Made by a program: the position numbers and the translations under genes
The notes under the pieces: model-generated
Told to the model about the DNA's origin: nothing
The model's database searches: none
What the model saw: the letters and a program-made list of their open reading frames with translations, nothing else
Shown here: positions 44,272-53,798 of the stretch, piece after piece
Position numbering within the stretch: the stretch's first letter is position 1
How the letters are laid out: each line of letters opens with the position of its first letter
Source: JAHEKD01 sp965215945
GTDB taxonomy: Bacteria; Pseudomonadota; Gammaproteobacteria; Arenicellales; JAHEKD01
Assembly: GCA_965215945.1 (NCBI GenBank)
Contig: CBDCFC010000025.1
Span: 186,001-250,000, forward strand
DNA: 64,000 nucleotides
Reading direction: 5' to 3'

Positions 44272-46163
44272 TATTGTTCAAACCAGAAAATGTCCGGACG
44301 ATAAACACCGAAATAAGAAGTGGGTGACCAGGCGTAAATGGCATCCTGCGGAACATTGCGTAAAGCACGATTGACCACAATAGGTTGCGGAACCGAGTTG
44401 ATGATACCGATGCTGTAAACTTGTTCACAATAAGTTTCCAGCATCTGTTGCCAAATCTGTTCCTGTTCAGCCGAACTGGTTGCCTGACGCCATTGTTCAT
44501 TGAGTTCAAATAATTTTTTGGCTTCAGCCAGATCAGGCGGCTCACCGCGTTCGCCTTTGGTTTCAAAGAACTGTCCCCACTTGGGCCATTGATATTGATC
44601 CTGTGAGGTCGGAGCTAACTCATGTGGGCTCATGTCGGCTGTTGGGATGCCGTTTTCCAGGCCGCTCCAGATCGACATCATGGCTTCGCCTGAAAAAACC
44701 CGTTCTCTAAAGACTTCACGTTGGGAAGGCTTGGTATAAATTTTGATGCCGAGTTGCAGCCAGCTGTCATGCAGCAGTTCGAGAATATCCGTTTCCTCGG
44801 TGCTCTCACCGGCAGTATGGATAATGATTTCCAGCGGTTTGCCATCCGGACGCAGGCGCAGGCTTTTTTTATTCCGCTTATCCAGTCCAACCTCATCGAG
44901 TAATTGATTGGCCTGATCGGGATCATAAACTGCCCAACGCTGTTGTAAATCCGGTTTATGGAAAATGTTATCCGGCAAGACAGTATTATTACTTTCGTTG
45001 GTCAGCCCAAAGTAAACAACCTGGTTGATTTCATAACGGTTAACACCCAGAGAAAGTGCACGGCGGAACCTGGCATCCCTAACCAGCTCGCGCCAGACTG
45101 GGTCTTTGCTGTTGAGGTTTGGATATAATGCTTTATGTGCGCCATTAATCGTACGCCATAGCCTGACATCATAGTCGTTACGTTTTTCACCTTCTTTTAA
45201 AAAAGTGTAATTATCCAGGCGCAAATAATGACCCTGAAGATCAGATTCGCCAGAACCGGCTTTTGCTGGAATTAGGCTGCTTGAAACAATATTAATGATA
45301 ACTTCGTCAATGTACGGCATTTGTCTGCCGTTAATATCAACGCGATGGAAATACGGGTTGCGTTTGAATACATAACGTTCGGCGGGTTGTTTGGTGGTAT
45401 TGACCCAGGGTTGCAGTGACGGCAGTCTTGGATTGGTTAATTTGTATTGCCTGGCCTTTTTTAAATAATAGCCGGCCCAGTTACGTTTGCCTGATTCTTC
45501 TGCTTGTTGTTGTAATTGCTCAGGGTCGGAATAGTTTGGATGATATTTTTTTAAATAGTGCATGGGTTGATAAATGAACAGAGGCCTTGGGGCAGCCAAC
45601 TCGGGTAGAAAATAAGGATTAGGCTGTGACCAGCGATAAATAACGGTATGATCATCAGGAAATTCAACCTCCGGTAATTGCCCGTCAACCAGTAATGCTT
45701 TAGGTGGGCCAAATGGATTCAGATCTTTGTTGTTGGCAACGTCTTCCCAGTAATATTTAAAGTCATCGGCAGTGAGTGGATGGCCATCAGACCAACGATG
45801 ACCTTTGCGCAGTTTAAAGATGAATTCTTTGTTATCACGATTTTCGTAAGACTCGGCAATATCTGCAATCAGTTCGAGCTTGGCGTTATAGCCCACAACT
45901 CGGGAATAGCCATAAACCACCATGCGCCTGATGTCTTTGTCCTTGGCCATTAGCATATTGAGCTGACCGCCATAAACACCGGGTGATTTGTTACCTAGCT
46001 TTTCATCCATCAATAAAGGTGTCTGTGGAAGACGTTCAGCAAGCGGTGGTAACTCTCCGCTGGTTAGCTGTTCATTGAAATAATCGGGTTCCAGCGATGC
46101 GCCGAATACTATCTGGCTAACACAAAGCACTAAAAAGAATGGACCTTTGAGTAACTTGATCAT
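44271..46163 (-). CDS. ABC transporter substrate-binding protein, family 5 (peptide/oligopeptide type)
   Basis: A 630-residue periplasmic binding protein with a signal peptide (about residues 1-22, LVLCVSQIVFGAS). Family-5 landmarks are IAESYENRDNKEFIFKLRKGHRWSDGHPLTADDFKYYWEDV, VREARFRRALSLGVNRYEIN-type sequence (here VRDARFRRAL) and ADMSPHELAP in the C-terminal lobe. It is longer than OppA or DppA and nearer in size to YejA-like proteins, which take up longer peptides or peptide-nucleotide compounds. The ligand is not determined. It lies directly between the fused ATPase gene and the two permease genes. Confidence 0.9.
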   Translation of the reverse strand: MIKLLKGPFFLVLCVSQIVFGASLEPDYFNEQLTSGELPPLAERLPQTPLLMDEKLGNKSPGVYGGQLNMLMAKDKDIRRMVVYGYSRVVGYNAKLELIADIAESYENRDNKEFIFKLRKGHRWSDGHPLTADDFKYYWEDVANNKDLNPFGPPKALLVDGQLPEVEFPDDHTVIYRWSQPNPYFLPELAAPRPLFIYQPMHYLKKYHPNYSDPEQLQQQAEESGKRNWAGYYLKKARQYKLTNPRLPSLQPWVNTTKQPAERYVFKRNPYFHRVDINGRQMPYIDEVIINIVSSSLIPAKAGSGESDLQGHYLRLDNYTFLKEGEKRNDYDVRLWRTINGAHKALYPNLNSKDPVWRELVRDARFRRALSLGVNRYEINQVVYFGLTNESNNTVLPDNIFHKPDLQQRWAVYDPDQANQLLDEVGLDKRNKKSLRLRPDGKPLEIIIHTAGESTEETDILELLHDSWLQLGIKIYTKPSQREVFRERVFSGEAMMSIWSGLENGIPTADMSPHELAPTSQDQYQWPKWGQFFETKGERGEPPDLAEAKKLFELNEQWRQATSSAEQEQIWQQMLETYCEQVYSIGIINSVPQPIVVNRALRNVPQDAIYAWSPTSYFGVYRPDIFWFEQ

Positions 46164-48020
46164 TTAGTTAACGGTTGTCTGCACGAAATGATCGCTTGCC
46201 ACAGCCTGTAGCTGTGTGGGGTTTTTAGGGCCGCAAGTGTAGGGCGATGGCCAGGCGGTAGGCTCGGATGATTTGCCATCCATGACCAGTTCGAAGTCCA
46301 GCGGTTTATCCAAATCAGGAAATGGCACCGCATTCAAAAGTGCCCTGGTATAAGGATGCACAGGATTGTTGAATAGCGCTTCTTTAGGTGCGATTTCCAC
46401 CAGACGTCCCCGGCACATGACTGCAATCCGGTCAGCAATATAATCGACCACGGCCAGATTGTGTGAAATAAAAATATAGGTGAGGTTCAATTCATCTTGT
46501 AAATCTTTTAGCAGATTTAAGACCTGGGCCTGAATCGAAACATCCAGGGCAGACACAGGTTCATCACAAATAATCAAATCCGGTTTAAGCGCTAACGCGC
46601 GGGCGATGCCAAGTCGTTGTCGTTGACCGCCGGAAAAGCTATGCGGATAACGACTTAAATATCGCGGGTCCAAACCCACTAGCCGCATCAGCTCTTTGAC
46701 CATTTTAATTTGATAAGTTTCGTCACCGATGTTATGAATCACCAACGGCTCACGGATGATGTCATACACTGTCATTCTCGGATTTAAAGAACTAAACGGG
46801 TCTTGAAAAATGAATTGCATTTTTGTTCTGAAATCAAACAAAGCCTGATCTTCCAGGGCCAGTACATCAGTGGCATCTTCTGAATCGAAATAACTGATTT
46901 GACCGGAGTCAGGTCGAAGCGCTCTCATCAATATTTTTGACAGCGTGGTTTTTCCGCATCCGCTTTCACCGACAAGACCAAAACATTCGCCTCGTTTAAC
47001 ATCAAAGCTGACGTCGTCAACGGCACGAATGACCTTGTGTTCAGATTTGCCAAACATTGGCTTATGCCGAATCTGAAAAGTGCGGGTTAAATTTTTTACA
47101 CTCAGATGAATCGGGTTCAGTTTCTGGTTTTCAGTTTGCGCTTTATCTTTTAGCAGCACGCCTAACTCCGACTCAAGTTCGCGCACTGGCTTTAGACGTT
47201 CGTCAGGTTTCATGTCGAAGTGAGGAACCGCCTGCATTAACGCTTTTAGATAAGGGTGTTGTGGATTTGTGTAAATATCATTGACATCGCCACTTTCCAT
47301 TATTTCCCCGCCATACATGACCACTACCTCATCGGCGACATTTGCGACCACGCCTAAATCATGAGTAATCATTAAAACTGACATCTCAAGTTCTTGCTGT
47401 AAGTCTTTGATTAGTTTTAATATTTGTGCCTGGATAGTTACGTCTAATGCGGTGGTGGGTTCATCGGCTATCAACAGGACCGGTTTGCAGACCAGCGCCA
47501 TCGCGATCATGGCTCGCTGGCGTAAACCGCCCGATAACTCAAAAGGATAGGTTTTCAAAGCCCGATCTGGATCCGGAAAACCCACCATGTCCAGCATCTG
47601 TCGAGTAAGTCCGGTCGCTTGTTTTGAATCCACATTTTGATGTAATAAAACTGATTCATTGATTTGGTTGCCGATGGTATGCAATGGCGATAATGACACC
47701 ATAGGTTCCTGAAAAATCATTGAGATTTTTCCACCACGAATGTCCCTCATTTGTTCACTGTCTGCTTTTAACTGAGCAATGTCGATAGCAGCTTTGTCTT
47801 TATCGGTTTGCAACAAAATCTGACCGGCGGAGATTTGCCCGGTTTTTGGTAGAATCCGCATAATGGCCTGGGCAGTGACAGATTTGCCCGAGCCGGACTC
47901 GCCAACAAGTGCCACAGTTTTGCCATGTGGAATTTTGAATGATACATCTCGCACCGCAGCAACTGTTCCACCGTGCAAGGCAAATTCGATTTTTAGATTC
48001 CTGATATCCAGGACATTCAT
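46164..48020 (-). CDS. ABC transporter fused dual ATP-binding protein (OppDF/YejF-like)
   Basis: A 618-residue cytoplasmic ATPase with two complete cassettes. The first (about 1-260) has GESGSGKSVTAQAI, LSGGLRQRAMIAMAL, LLIADEPTTALD and MITHDLGVV. The second (about 300-570) has GESGCGKTTLSKIL, FSGGQRQRLGIARAL, LIICDEPVSALD and FISHNLAVV. Each is followed by the oligopeptide-type C-terminal element (NPQHPYLKALMQAVP and NPVHPYTRALLNAVP). It is the first gene of the leftward operon; the binding-protein gene begins on the next base after its stop. Confidence 0.93.
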   Translation of the reverse strand: MNVLDIRNLKIEFALHGGTVAAVRDVSFKIPHGKTVALVGESGSGKSVTAQAIMRILPKTGQISAGQILLQTDKDKAAIDIAQLKADSEQMRDIRGGKISMIFQEPMVSLSPLHTIGNQINESVLLHQNVDSKQATGLTRQMLDMVGFPDPDRALKTYPFELSGGLRQRAMIAMALVCKPVLLIADEPTTALDVTIQAQILKLIKDLQQELEMSVLMITHDLGVVANVADEVVVMYGGEIMESGDVNDIYTNPQHPYLKALMQAVPHFDMKPDERLKPVRELESELGVLLKDKAQTENQKLNPIHLSVKNLTRTFQIRHKPMFGKSEHKVIRAVDDVSFDVKRGECFGLVGESGCGKTTLSKILMRALRPDSGQISYFDSEDATDVLALEDQALFDFRTKMQFIFQDPFSSLNPRMTVYDIIREPLVIHNIGDETYQIKMVKELMRLVGLDPRYLSRYPHSFSGGQRQRLGIARALALKPDLIICDEPVSALDVSIQAQVLNLLKDLQDELNLTYIFISHNLAVVDYIADRIAVMCRGRLVEIAPKEALFNNPVHPYTRALLNAVPFPDLDKPLDFELVMDGKSSEPTAWPSPYTCGPKNPTQLQAVASDHFVQTTVN

Positions 48021-48067
48021 GAATTGTTAAAACCCATCCGTGTGAGAACTCTAAAGTATATCAATTA

Positions 48068-48979
48068 TTAGCTGTTTTTAGAGTTGAATCGTTGCCAGCT
48101 GGATTGCAGTTTATCCGGGTAATCGGTGATGATTCCATCGATCCCCCAACGCATTAATTTGTTCAAAGTCAGTTTGTGATTGACAGTCCAGGTCATGACT
48201 TGCAGATCACGATTGTGAGCCTGATTCAATGTTTTTTTAGTCAGGTTCTTGTAGTAGGGAATCCAAAATTCAGCGCCAAGTTCCGCAACCATGTCTGCAA
48301 CCAGATTGTTAAAATCACGAATATCCAATCCCGCATTCCAAGACGAGGCTTTGCCTTTAACAGGCGATAAAGTATCATCTGTGGGATCAATTATGCTCAG
48401 GCAACCGGTTAGTAATGAGCGATCCATTTCTCTGACGGCTTTGACCACAGCCCAATTGAAGCAGGACACCACACAGCGATCGGCAATGTTCAGACGATGA
48501 ATTTCATTGACTACTTTTTTGGCCAATATGCTTGGTCTCGGACATAAATCGGGTTCAAGTGGAGAATGCTTGATTTCAATATTTAACAGTGCATGATTTA
48601 AGTTTTGTTTGTCAAAATACTCAACCAGCTCGGCCAGTGTCGGGATGGTTTGATCTGGCAATGGTTGTTGTTTTCTAAATCGAAAACCATAAGGTGTGTT
48701 TTTATTTATTGCGCCAAGTTTGTATTGTTTAAGTTGTTTTAGTGTCAAGGATCGAATCGGTGGTCCGACATTTTTAACCCATTTCCCATTCGAGTCTCTG
48801 GTGATGTTCGATTTGAGTCTGAGATCATGATAAATCACTAGTTGATTGTCTTTGCTGAGTTGAAGATCAAATTCAATTCCATCAGCGCCGAATTCAAACG
48901 GCTTGATCAGTGAGGGTAGGGTGTTTTCCGCCAGTAAGCCGCGAGCACCGCGATGGCCTAGTAATGAAATTTGTCGCAT
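48068..48979 (-). CDS. Glycerophosphodiester phosphodiesterase
   Basis: A 303-residue TIM-barrel enzyme splitting glycerophosphodiesters to glycerol-3-phosphate and an alcohol. LLGHRGARGLLAENTLPSL carries the catalytic HR and metal Glu, GADGIEFDLQLSKDNQLVIYHD carries E-x-D and the second His, and LLNIEIKHS and MTWTVNHKLTLNKLMRWGIDGIITDYPD complete the family pattern. There is no signal peptide, so it is cytoplasmic (UgpQ-like). The start codon is one base from the left end of a MITE-like element, which supplies its ribosome site. Confidence 0.92.
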   Translation of the reverse strand: MRQISLLGHRGARGLLAENTLPSLIKPFEFGADGIEFDLQLSKDNQLVIYHDLRLKSNITRDSNGKWVKNVGPPIRSLTLKQLKQYKLGAINKNTPYGFRFRKQQPLPDQTIPTLAELVEYFDKQNLNHALLNIEIKHSPLEPDLCPRPSILAKKVVNEIHRLNIADRCVVSCFNWAVVKAVREMDRSLLTGCLSIIDPTDDTLSPVKGKASSWNAGLDIRDFNNLVADMVAELGAEFWIPYYKNLTKKTLNQAHNRDLQVMTWTVNHKLTLNKLMRWGIDGIITDYPDKLQSSWQRFNSKNS

Positions 48980-48980
48980 A

Positions 48981-49220
48981 ATCCTAGATTCCTCAGTTGA
49001 CCGCTGTGAAATACATTAAAACGTATGAATTCAAATACAAGCACACTTATTTATGCATCCATCTTGTGGATGAACGCGCTACCGGCCTTAAGGCGGGTTA
49101 AAATCCGCTGCTGCTGTGTTATGGATTTTGTCAGTAGAATAACTACTAACTGCAATCCATGCCTTGCATCAGCACATTTTACCTGTGCCTTAAAATCGGT
49201 CCAACTGAGGATTCTAGGAT
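48981..49220. repeat. MITE-like element with 22-23 base terminal inverted repeats
   Basis: The left end 48981-49002 (ATCCTAGATTCCTCAGTTGACC) matches the complement of the right end (49198-49220) with one substitution and one extra base. The 240-base interior has no coding capacity. It fills the gap between two divergent genes and brings a GAGGA within reach of the left one. No clear target duplication was found. Confidence 0.6.
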
Positions 49221-49265
49221 AATCCAGGTTCTTACACGATTTCAATCAGAGTAAAAGTACTTTTT

Positions 49266-49994
49266 ATGGGACAAGTATCACAGATGTACCAAAATATGGT
49301 TACTGAATTAAATGACTGCGGATTAAATCTGGTAGCGGCATTTGATATTTTCGTGTTGCCGGAATCGATTACGGCTACTTTCCCTGAGAATGCAGATAAA
49401 CACTATCAGTCTTTGCTTTTGGTTGGTACCAAGGGAAGTGAATTCTGGCAGCATTTAAAAAGCATTAATAAGACACAAGGTCATTGTTTTGATGAAATGA
49501 GTCAGAAAATTACGGTTGACACTTTTTCTGAAAACTATCCCCAGGCGCAACAGTTGGTTTTATATCCCAGTTCTGAGTATGTATTGCCTTTACAGCAACT
49601 GGGTCGTTTAGTCGGTTGGGGCAGACGGTCAATCTTGGGTCCCGATATCAATGCCGAATATGGCACCTGGTTCGCTTATCGAACAGCTATGCTGGTTTCA
49701 GAAGAGTTACCGCCCACTGAATCTGTTCAGGCAGAGGAAGTCTGTGAGCGTTGCATTGATAAACCATGTCAGCCAGCTTGTCCGGTGGGTGCTGTCAGGG
49801 AGATAGGAAATTTTGAACTCGATGTGTGTATTGGTCATCGAACGACAGAGAATTCGCCCTGCGCGGACAAGTGTCTGGCCCGCTTAGCCTGTCCGGTTGG
49901 CGAGGAATATTTTTATCAGCCGGATCATCTGACTCATCACGGTTACTTTTCCTTAAGATCAATCAAACGTTATATTGAGAAAGACAATTGTTAA
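49266..49994 (+). CDS. 4Fe-4S protein related to epoxyqueuosine reductase (QueG-like)
   Basis: A 242-residue protein whose C-terminal half resembles the ferredoxin part of QueG-like proteins: VCERCIDKPCQPACPVGAVREIG, then CIGHRTTENSPCADKCLARLACPVGEEYFY. The middle contains LVGWGRRSILGPDINAEYGTWFAYRTAMLV, similar to the QueG region around the cobalamin pocket. It is much shorter than true QueG (about 350-380 residues) and lacks the C-terminal HEAT-like repeat, so epoxyqueuosine reduction is not assured. It overlaps the following hydrolase gene by seven bases. Confidence 0.72.
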   Translation: MGQVSQMYQNMVTELNDCGLNLVAAFDIFVLPESITATFPENADKHYQSLLLVGTKGSEFWQHLKSINKTQGHCFDEMSQKITVDTFSENYPQAQQLVLYPSSEYVLPLQQLGRLVGWGRRSILGPDINAEYGTWFAYRTAMLVSEELPPTESVQAEEVCERCIDKPCQPACPVGAVREIGNFELDVCIGHRTTENSPCADKCLARLACPVGEEYFYQPDHLTHHGYFSLRSIKRYIEKDNC

Positions 49995-51010
49995 ACGATA
50001 TTGAATATGTAATGGATTCGCCGCCTGATTTAGGTGTTCCCTATCAAGTGGCTGATGATATTTACATGCTCAGGTTGCCGCTTCCATTTGCGCTTGATCA
50101 CGTCAATGTCTGGTTGCTGGAAGAAAAAAACTCATGGACGATTATTGATACCGGGTTGGGGAGTAGTGATTGTCTTGATATCTGGGAAAATTTGTTAACT
50201 TCGTTTTTATCCAATAAGCCTGTTAGGCAAATCATTCTTACTCATTATCATCCCGATCATGTTGGCCTCAGCGGTGATCTGGTTGACCGTACCGATGCAC
50301 AAGCTTTTATGTCTCGTACCGAATGGTTAACGGCTAATATGCTTTATTACGATAGTGGCGGGGAGTTGGGAAAAGAAATGTTGAATCTGTTCAAGCGGCA
50401 TGGCTTGCCTGAAGAAGTTTGTGATCAGATAAAAAGTTTTAAGTCATCTTATCGTGACCGCTGTTCAACATTGCCGGCAGGCTTTAACAGAATTAAACAC
50501 AGTGACGAGATTGATATTATCGGATCAATATGGCAATGCCGGGAGGGGCGTGGGCATTCGCCTGAACACATGTCCCTTTATAGCCCGGAGCGAAAAATCT
50601 TTATTGCAGGTGATCACATTTTGCCCAAGATTACACCAAATATTCCCATGTCGGTACAGGATTTAGATGCCAACCCGATTGCCGATTATCTTGATTCGTT
50701 AACAACATTTAAAGACATTGGTGATGATGTATTGGTTTTACCTTCTCATCGGTTGCCATTTAAAGGTTTAAAGATACGCATAGATCAATTAACAAATCAC
50801 CACCACGAGCGCTTGCAGACATTGTTAGATGCCTGCGATCAGCCAGTCACTGTTTTTGATGTGCTGCCTGTGTTGTTCAAAAGAACACTTGACGATAATC
50901 AAATAGTTTTCGCCATGCTGGAAGCTTTGTCGCACCTGGTTTGTTTAGAGAAAAGAGGTGGCCTCAGAAGACAACAAGATAAGCAGCTTATTTGTTGGCA
51001 AAAGTCATAG
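49988..51010 (+). CDS. Metallo-beta-lactamase-fold hydrolase
   Basis: A 340-residue MBL-fold protein. ILTHYHPDHVGLSGDL is the HxHxDH zinc motif, preceded by WTIIDTGLGSS; GRGHSPEHMSLY gives the third His, FIAGDHILPKITPN the bridging Asp, and LPSHRLPF the last His. The C-terminal winged-helix-like tail (about 265-335) resembles that of the LACTB2/YcbL type. The start is TTG inside the last codons of the QueG-like gene, so the pair is co-translated. Substrate unknown; thioesters and related acyl compounds are possible. Confidence 0.87.
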   Translation: MLNDIEYVMDSPPDLGVPYQVADDIYMLRLPLPFALDHVNVWLLEEKNSWTIIDTGLGSSDCLDIWENLLTSFLSNKPVRQIILTHYHPDHVGLSGDLVDRTDAQAFMSRTEWLTANMLYYDSGGELGKEMLNLFKRHGLPEEVCDQIKSFKSSYRDRCSTLPAGFNRIKHSDEIDIIGSIWQCREGRGHSPEHMSLYSPERKIFIAGDHILPKITPNIPMSVQDLDANPIADYLDSLTTFKDIGDDVLVLPSHRLPFKGLKIRIDQLTNHHHERLQTLLDACDQPVTVFDVLPVLFKRTLDDNQIVFAMLEALSHLVCLEKRGGLRRQQDKQLICWQKS

Positions 51011-51033
51011 CTAAATAAATAATCAGGCTCGTC

Positions 51034-51063
51034 ATTCTGGAAGCTCGGAGAGCTATCCAGAAT
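51034..51063. repeat. Dispersed hairpin repeat (ATTCTGGA...TCCAGAAT)
   Basis: A near-perfect hairpin that is almost identical to 54018-54047; the two differ only in two loop bases (GG against AA), and both have GTC before and CTCCC after. Confidence 0.75.
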
Positions 51064-51149
51064 CTCCCGACTTGCTCAAGGCACTAGCAGATGGCACCCC
51101 AGGTCGGTGTGATGATCAAGTATTTAATCTTCTGGGGAATTCGTAATAT

Positions 51150-52580
51150 TTAGCTCGCTTGCGAACCGGTAATCGCTTTGAGTTCCAGGAATTCGTGCAA
51201 GCCCCAAACACTTTTTTCACGGCCATTGCCGGATTGTTTATAACCACCGAAAGGGGTGTTAGTGTTGCCGCCAACGTAGTTGATTGCCACTTGACCGGCA
51301 CGGATTTGTCGAGCAACCTGTTTGGCGTGCTCCATATCTCCTGACGATACATAGCCGGCCAGGCCGTATTCGGTATCATTGGCAATTTCTATGGCTTCTT
51401 CTTCGGTGTTATAAGCCAGGATGCAAACCACCGGGCCGAAAATTTCTTCACGGGCAATCGTCATATCGTTAGTGACATTGGCAAATACTGTTGGTTTCAC
51501 ATAGTAGCCAGTTTCCAACCCTTCAGGTTTTTCCGGTCCACCGGCAACCAGGGTTGCGCCTTCATCAATTCCTTTTTGAATTAAACCGGTAATTTTCTCA
51601 TATTGGACATCGCTTACCACTGGACCAATTTCAGTGTCTTCTGAAGATGGATCACCAACAGGAATTTTATTAGCAGCTTCTCTGGCAGCTTGAATAGCGA
51701 TATCCATTTGATCAGTCGGGACCAACATCCGTGTCGGTGCGTTACAGGATTGACCACTGTTGTCCATGACATAATCAATGCCATCAGCAACCGCTTTAGC
51801 AACATCAGTATCTGCCAAAATAATATTCGCCGATTTACCGCCTAATTCCTGACCGACACGTTTAACTGTGTCGGCAGACGCTTTGGCAACGGCTATGCCG
51901 CCACGGGTTGAACCTGTAAACGACATCATATCGATATCAGAATGGCGCGACATGTGCTCACCCACATCCGGGCCGTTACCATTGATCAAATTGCAAACAC
52001 CTGCAGGCACGCCGGCCTCATGCATGATCTCAGTCCAGACAATGCCGGTGATCGGCGAGATTTCACTGGGTTTTAAAATCATTGTACAGCCAGCGGCCAG
52101 GGCGGGTGAGACTTTGGCTGAAATTTGATTCAACGGCCAGTTCCAGGGCGTAATCAAGCCGCATACTCCGATGGGCTCATAACGCAAAATCATGTCGTCC
52201 TTAACGGTTTCGAATTCAAAATTCTTAAGCGCATTCAAAGTGCTTTTTATGTGGCCTAAACCCAGAGCGGCCTGGGCGCCGCGTGCGTGTTTAATCGGTG
52301 ACCCCATTTCCATTGAAGTTGCTTCAGCCAAATCGTCCCAGCGTTTTTTGTAAACGTCGATAATGTTTTGCATAAGTTCGATACGTTCTTGTACGCTGTA
52401 ATTAGAATAGCTATTGAATGCTTTGCGGGCTACTGCAACCGCCTTATCAACATCGGCTTTTGAACCCATGCTGATCTCGGCGAAAGCTAATTCGGTGGCG
52501 GGGTTGATGACATCCATTTTTTTTGGCTCAGTTGGATCAACCCACTGACCATCAATATAGAACTGTAAATATTGTTTCAT
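51150..52580 (-). CDS. NAD(P)-dependent aldehyde dehydrogenase
   Basis: A 476-residue ALDH superfamily enzyme. The start at 52580 (MKQYLQFYIDGQWVDPTEPKKMDVINPATE) has CAGGAA upstream; a longer open frame adds 99 unlikely residues and would overlap the next gene. Catalytic landmarks are PWNWPLNQISAKVSPALAAGC, FTGSTRGG, ELGGKSANIILAD (general-base Glu) and NSGQSCNAPTRM (nucleophile Cys), then EEIFGPVVCIL and PFGGYKQSGNGRE. The substrate aldehyde is unknown. It is divergent from a HAD phosphatase gene. Confidence 0.92.
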   Translation of the reverse strand: MKQYLQFYIDGQWVDPTEPKKMDVINPATELAFAEISMGSKADVDKAVAVARKAFNSYSNYSVQERIELMQNIIDVYKKRWDDLAEATSMEMGSPIKHARGAQAALGLGHIKSTLNALKNFEFETVKDDMILRYEPIGVCGLITPWNWPLNQISAKVSPALAAGCTMILKPSEISPITGIVWTEIMHEAGVPAGVCNLINGNGPDVGEHMSRHSDIDMMSFTGSTRGGIAVAKASADTVKRVGQELGGKSANIILADTDVAKAVADGIDYVMDNSGQSCNAPTRMLVPTDQMDIAIQAAREAANKIPVGDPSSEDTEIGPVVSDVQYEKITGLIQKGIDEGATLVAGGPEKPEGLETGYYVKPTVFANVTNDMTIAREEIFGPVVCILAYNTEEEAIEIANDTEYGLAGYVSSGDMEHAKQVARQIRAGQVAINYVGGNTNTPFGGYKQSGNGREKSVWGLHEFLELKAITGSQAS

Positions 52581-52670
52581 GTTGAAATTCCTGCCAGGTG
52601 AAAATGGTGCAATTATCTGGCTGTCAATATTAATTCTATTTATGCCTATTTTCCAATAAAATTCAAAAGC

Positions 52671-53273
52671 ATGGAAAATCACTGTCATAATTTTAAAAAC
52701 TGGATTTTTGACATGGACGGCACACTTACAATGGCCTGCCATGATTTCGCTGCAATCCGTCGCCAGCTTGGCATGCCCGAGAATAAACCCATCCTTGAAG
52801 AGATTAATAAGTTGCCGGCTGAACAAGCTCAACGGATTCATCAACAGCTGTATGATATTGAGCTTGAGCTGGCTCATCAGGCCCGGCCGCAGCCAGGTGT
52901 GGAACGACTATTAAATCATTTAAGCGTGACAGGGCATAACCTGGGCATTCTTACTCGTAATGATTTAGAGATTGCATTTACCACCTTGCAAGCTTGTGGT
53001 TTGATTGATTACTTTGAACCAGAAAATGTGCTTGGTAGGGAATGCTGCGCACCCAAACCTGATCCTGAAGGTGTTTTAAAACTGATGCACAAATGGAATG
53101 CTGAAGCGTATAAAACAGTTATGGTCGGAGATTACTGGTTTGATTTAAAAAGCGGTTATGATGCAGGCGCTCATACTATTCATTTTGATGTGGATGGTTC
53201 AAGGTCATGGCCGGATGTCACTCACTTTCGCATCAATACTTTCAGTGAAGTAACAGACCTTATCATTCACTGA
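52671..53273 (+). CDS. HAD-superfamily phosphatase
   Basis: A 200-residue HAD hydrolase of the phosphoglycolate phosphatase-like type. WIFDMDGTLT is motif I with both catalytic Asp residues, LGILTRND motif II, and KPDPEGVLKLM plus VMVGDYWFDLKSGYDAGAHTI motifs III and IV. A helical cap lies between (about residues 20-85). A weak 6-bp stem overlaps its stop codon. Substrate unknown. Confidence 0.87.
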   Translation: MENHCHNFKNWIFDMDGTLTMACHDFAAIRRQLGMPENKPILEEINKLPAEQAQRIHQQLYDIELELAHQARPQPGVERLLNHLSVTGHNLGILTRNDLEIAFTTLQACGLIDYFEPENVLGRECCAPKPDPEGVLKLMHKWNAEAYKTVMVGDYWFDLKSGYDAGAHTIHFDVDGSRSWPDVTHFRINTFSEVTDLIIH

Positions 53274-53291
53274 TAATTTTGAAAAAACCTA

Positions 53292-53798
53292 TTAAGAAGG
53301 AGGAATATAAATATATGTTTGACCTGATTTAAAACTTTTGAACTCACTTTCATATATTTCTGTTTGTGATTTGCCCGTTTTTTTATCTGTTATCCAAAAT
53401 TTCATGTTTTTACCATCTACTTCTCCCTGCAATAAATAATGCTTGCCTTTTTCAATTTTGAATTTAGTTTTCCAAAAAGCTCTACAAGGACACGAATCAA
53501 ATAGCGACTTCCCATTGGTTTCACCTACAAAAATAAATTCATGTTCTCCTTTATTAACTCTTATACCATCCTGAAAAAGGTCTCTGTAGGCTGGTGGCAG
53601 TATAGGCTTTCCATCGATTGCGGCGATTTTATAATATTGAATATCTAATAATGCTTTACCGTTGGAAGTACCTTCGATGAAAGAAATATCAGACCTTGAT
53701 TTGTCTGGCTCCTCGTAATGATTTTCCCTGTATTCATTTGTTGTGACACAGCCTGTTAAATAAATAATCATCACTATAGCTGTCAATCTTAAAAGCAT
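53292..53798 (-). CDS. Hypothetical lipoprotein
   Basis: A 168-residue protein with a hydrophobic leader and lipobox (IYLTGC, Cys near residue 17), followed by a polar linker and a single beta-rich domain: KIAAIDGKPILPPAYRDLFQDGIRVNKGEHEFIFVGET, then KFKIEKGKHYLLQGEVDGKNMKFWITDKKTG. The KGxH and pro-rich spacing recall small surface lipoproteins of unknown role. I do not recognise a named family. It converges with the HAD gene 18 bases away. Confidence 0.7.
   Translation of the reverse strand: MLLRLTAIVMIIYLTGCVTTNEYRENHYEEPDKSRSDISFIEGTSNGKALLDIQYYKIAAIDGKPILPPAYRDLFQDGIRVNKGEHEFIFVGETNGKSLFDSCPCRAFWKTKFKIEKGKHYLLQGEVDGKNMKFWITDKKTGKSQTEIYESEFKSFKSGQTYIYIPPS

Noticed and set aside
52581..52877. 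N-terminal extension of the aldehyde dehydrogenase to 52877
   Set aside because: The extra 99 residues do not look like the family and overlap the divergent HAD gene; the ATG at 52580 has a good ribosome site and the normal ALDH start.
53260..53276. Terminator at the end of the HAD gene (TTATCA/TGATAA)
   Set aside because: The stem is six AT-rich pairs and overlaps the stop codon; too weak to call.
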